Origin: an uncultured Syntrophobacterales bacterium
GTDB lineage: Bacteria; Desulfobacterota; Syntrophia; Syntrophales; UBA5619
Reading direction: 5' to 3'
Assembly: GCA_903903205.1 (NCBI GenBank)
Contig: CAIUXU010000368.1
Location: 1-7,588 of the forward strand
Length of the DNA: 7,588 bases
The notes under the pieces were generated by a model, which saw only the letters and a program-made list of their open reading frames with translations, made no database searches and had not been told where the DNA came from. This document shows positions 6,331 through 7,588 of the stretch, piece after piece. A program made the position numbers and the translations under genes. Every line of letters starts with the position of its first letter. The stretch's first letter is position 1.

Positions 6331-6999
6331 ATGGCAACAAGCACCAAAACTTATGAAATTCATCGTCAAAGTTTATCAGACCAAGTGTACCATTATATCA
6401 AGAGTTTGATCCTGTCCGGCGAAATACGGGGAGGGGAAAGAATTCCCGAAGAAAAGGTCGCCCAGCGGTTCGGCGTAAGCCGGACGCCCATCCGGGAAGC
6501 ATTAAGCCGCCTGGAAGAATACGGTCTCATCCAGATTAAACCCCGGTCTTATGCAGAGGTTGTCGCGCTTGAACCCCATGAGGCCGTTCAACTGGCAGTT
6601 ATCCGCTCGCAACTTGAAACCCTTTCGGTAGGTCTATTGGCTGATTGCGGGACGGAGGAAGATTTCAGTGAACTGGCTCTTTTGGCGAAGGAGTGCAATG
6701 ACTTGATTGCCACAGGCGACATTGCGACCACTTTTGAAAAAGACAGCCTGTTGCATCTTGAAATCGCACGACGTACAGGCAACCGGCATCTGTATGAAAT
6801 CTGCGAAAAGCTGGACGCAAAAATTCAGATGCTGAGGCTTGTGCTGAGCATCCCACTGGAAAAATTGATCGGTTATGTTAAACACCATGATGGAATCATC
6901 GACGCCATGAGAAGGCGCGATAAGGAGATGGCCATCGCCCTGATGAAACATCATGTCATGAATCAGCTCAATGATCAGGAGCGGGTGAATGAACAGTGA
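6331..6999 (+). CDS. GntR-family transcriptional regulator, FadR/FCD subfamily
   Basis: A 222-residue DNA-binding regulator, dimeric by family, that probably controls the surrounding catabolic genes. The winged helix-turn-helix spans about residues 14-77, with the recognition segment VAQRFGVSRTPIREALSRL (43-61) and a wing ending at KPRSYAEV. The C-terminal half is an all-helical FCD sensor domain whose metal-binding set can be placed: Asp138 and His142 (D-x3-H in KDSLLHLEI), His186 (HHDGII) and His208 (MKHHV). FCD proteins use the bound metal to hold a carboxylate effector, which fits an organic-acid cluster. AAGGA (6319-6323) lies 7 bases before ATG 6331. An in-frame ATG at 6238 would overlap the tctA end and lacks a ribosome site. 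The gene sits inside the operon between transporter and enzyme, so it may regulate itself. The palindrome at 3019-3046 is its most likely site. GC is visibly lower than in tctA (25 of 60 in 6361-6420). Confidence 0.93.
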   Translation: MATSTKTYEIHRQSLSDQVYHYIKSLILSGEIRGGERIPEEKVAQRFGVSRTPIREALSRLEEYGLIQIKPRSYAEVVALEPHEAVQLAVIRSQLETLSVGLLADCGTEEDFSELALLAKECNDLIATGDIATTFEKDSLLHLEIARRTGNRHLYEICEKLDAKIQMLRLVLSIPLEKLIGYVKHHDGIIDAMRRRDKEMAIALMKHHVMNQLNDQERVNEQ

Positions 7000-7023
7000 A
7001 TTTTTCTTGATAAGGAGATCGAT

Positions 7024-7588
7024 GTGATTGAAAAAAAACCAACGATTGGCGTTTTGCTTGGAGATTCTTCAGGTATCGGCCCGGAAATCGTTGCCAAACT
7101 GGTCAACCGTCCGGAGATTTACGAACAGGCCAATGTGTTGATTGTCGGCGATTATCGGGTTTTCCGGATGGGACAGAAGGTAGCCGACCTGACCCAGCCG
7201 ATCACGATCACCACCCAGATCGACTCTGTGTCGTTTGAAAGCGGGCGGCCTGCTTTTTACGACTTTCCCACCATTTCTGACGCGGAAGTCACCGTGGGAA
7301 AGGTCAACGCCAAATCTGGCAAGGCGGTTTTTGATACCCTCTCCTTGATGCTCAACCTGGCGCTGGGAAAAAAGGTAGACGGATTTGTCTTTGCGCCTTT
7401 CAACAAGGAGGCGATGCTCCTTGGAGGATCGCCCTATCACAGTGAACTCGACTTTTTCAAAGAAAAATTCAACCGGCCGGATATCCCTGGCGAGGTGAAT
7501 GTGCTGGACGACCTTTGGACCACCCGGGTAACTTCTCACATCGGGATTGGTCAGGTCAGCGCCTTGATTACACGGGACAATGTCTTTA
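7024..7588 (+). CDS. pdxA: PdxA-family 4-phospho-hydroxy-acid dehydrogenase (3' end outside window)
   Basis: N-terminal 188 codons of an enzyme of about 330 residues. PdxA of vitamin B6 synthesis oxidises 4-phosphohydroxy-L-threonine with NAD+ and a divalent metal. Visible family landmarks: GDSSGIGPEI (residues 13-22, matching GDPAGIGPEI), VGKVNAKSGKAVFD (91-104), APFNKEA (124-130, with the family lysine Lys128), YHSE (138-141, at the GHTE substrate motif, His139) and TSHIGIGQV (170-178), where His172 aligns with the first metal-ligand histidine of E. coli PdxA (His166). The remaining ligands lie beyond the window. The start is GTG 7024: AAGGAG (7012-7017) is 6 bases upstream, and the ATG at 7022 is followed at once by TGA. 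It begins 24 bases after gntR. Placement behind a TTT transporter and an FCD regulator suggests a catabolic PdxA2-type role on phosphorylated threonate/erythronate-like acids, or a TphB-like dihydrodiol role, rather than B6 synthesis. The symbol marks the family, not a proven reaction. Confidence 0.88.
   Translation, partial: MIEKKPTIGVLLGDSSGIGPEIVAKLVNRPEIYEQANVLIVGDYRVFRMGQKVADLTQPITITTQIDSVSFESGRPAFYDFPTISDAEVTVGKVNAKSGKAVFDTLSLMLNLALGKKVDGFVFAPFNKEAMLLGGSPYHSELDFFKEKFNRPDIPGEVNVLDDLWTTRVTSHIGIGQVSALITRDNVF

Overview
The window looks like part of a bacterial chromosome from a moderately GC-rich Gram-negative organism. The gene set and the Shine-Dalgarno-led starts would fit an anaerobic Desulfobacterota-type ('deltaproteobacterial') genome, but that taxonomic guess is inference. 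All genes read on the + strand. No RNA gene, insertion sequence, CRISPR array or phage gene was seen.

Region by region: (1) 1-1812 is an FtsH AAA+ zinc metalloprotease that lacks only its extreme N-terminus because the window starts inside the gene. It is closed by a clear intrinsic terminator at 1902-1936, so the housekeeping protease is separated from what follows. (2) 1996-2988 is a zinc-dependent medium-chain (MDR) dehydrogenase. (3) 2989-3210 is a 222-base control region with a TTGACA promoter element and a 28-bp imperfect palindrome. (4) 3211-6290 holds the three genes of a tripartite tricarboxylate transporter (TTT): tctC (periplasmic binding protein), tctB and tctA (small and large membrane subunits). 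A very strong stem-loop at 4222-4258 lies between tctC and tctB. (5) 6331-6999 is a GntR/FCD transcription regulator. (6) 7024 to the window edge is the first 188 codons of a PdxA-family dehydrogenase that starts with GTG.

Together, genes 1996-7588 read as an uptake-and-catabolism cluster for a small organic acid. TctC captures the acid in the periplasm, TctAB carries it inward using the ion gradient, the FCD regulator senses the acid or a metabolite, and the two dehydrogenases oxidise hydroxylated intermediates. PdxA paralogues outside vitamin B6 synthesis are known to act on phosphorylated four-carbon acid sugars (threonate, erythronate) and, in the TphB branch, on aromatic cis-dihydrodiol carboxylates. 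Either would match a TTT transporter. The substrate cannot be read from this sequence alone.

The points most worth a second look are the inter-cistronic stem-loop that swallows the first possible tctB start codon, the palindrome lying across the tctC promoter, the divergent PdxA-like enzyme in a transporter operon, and a drop in GC between tctA and gntR.
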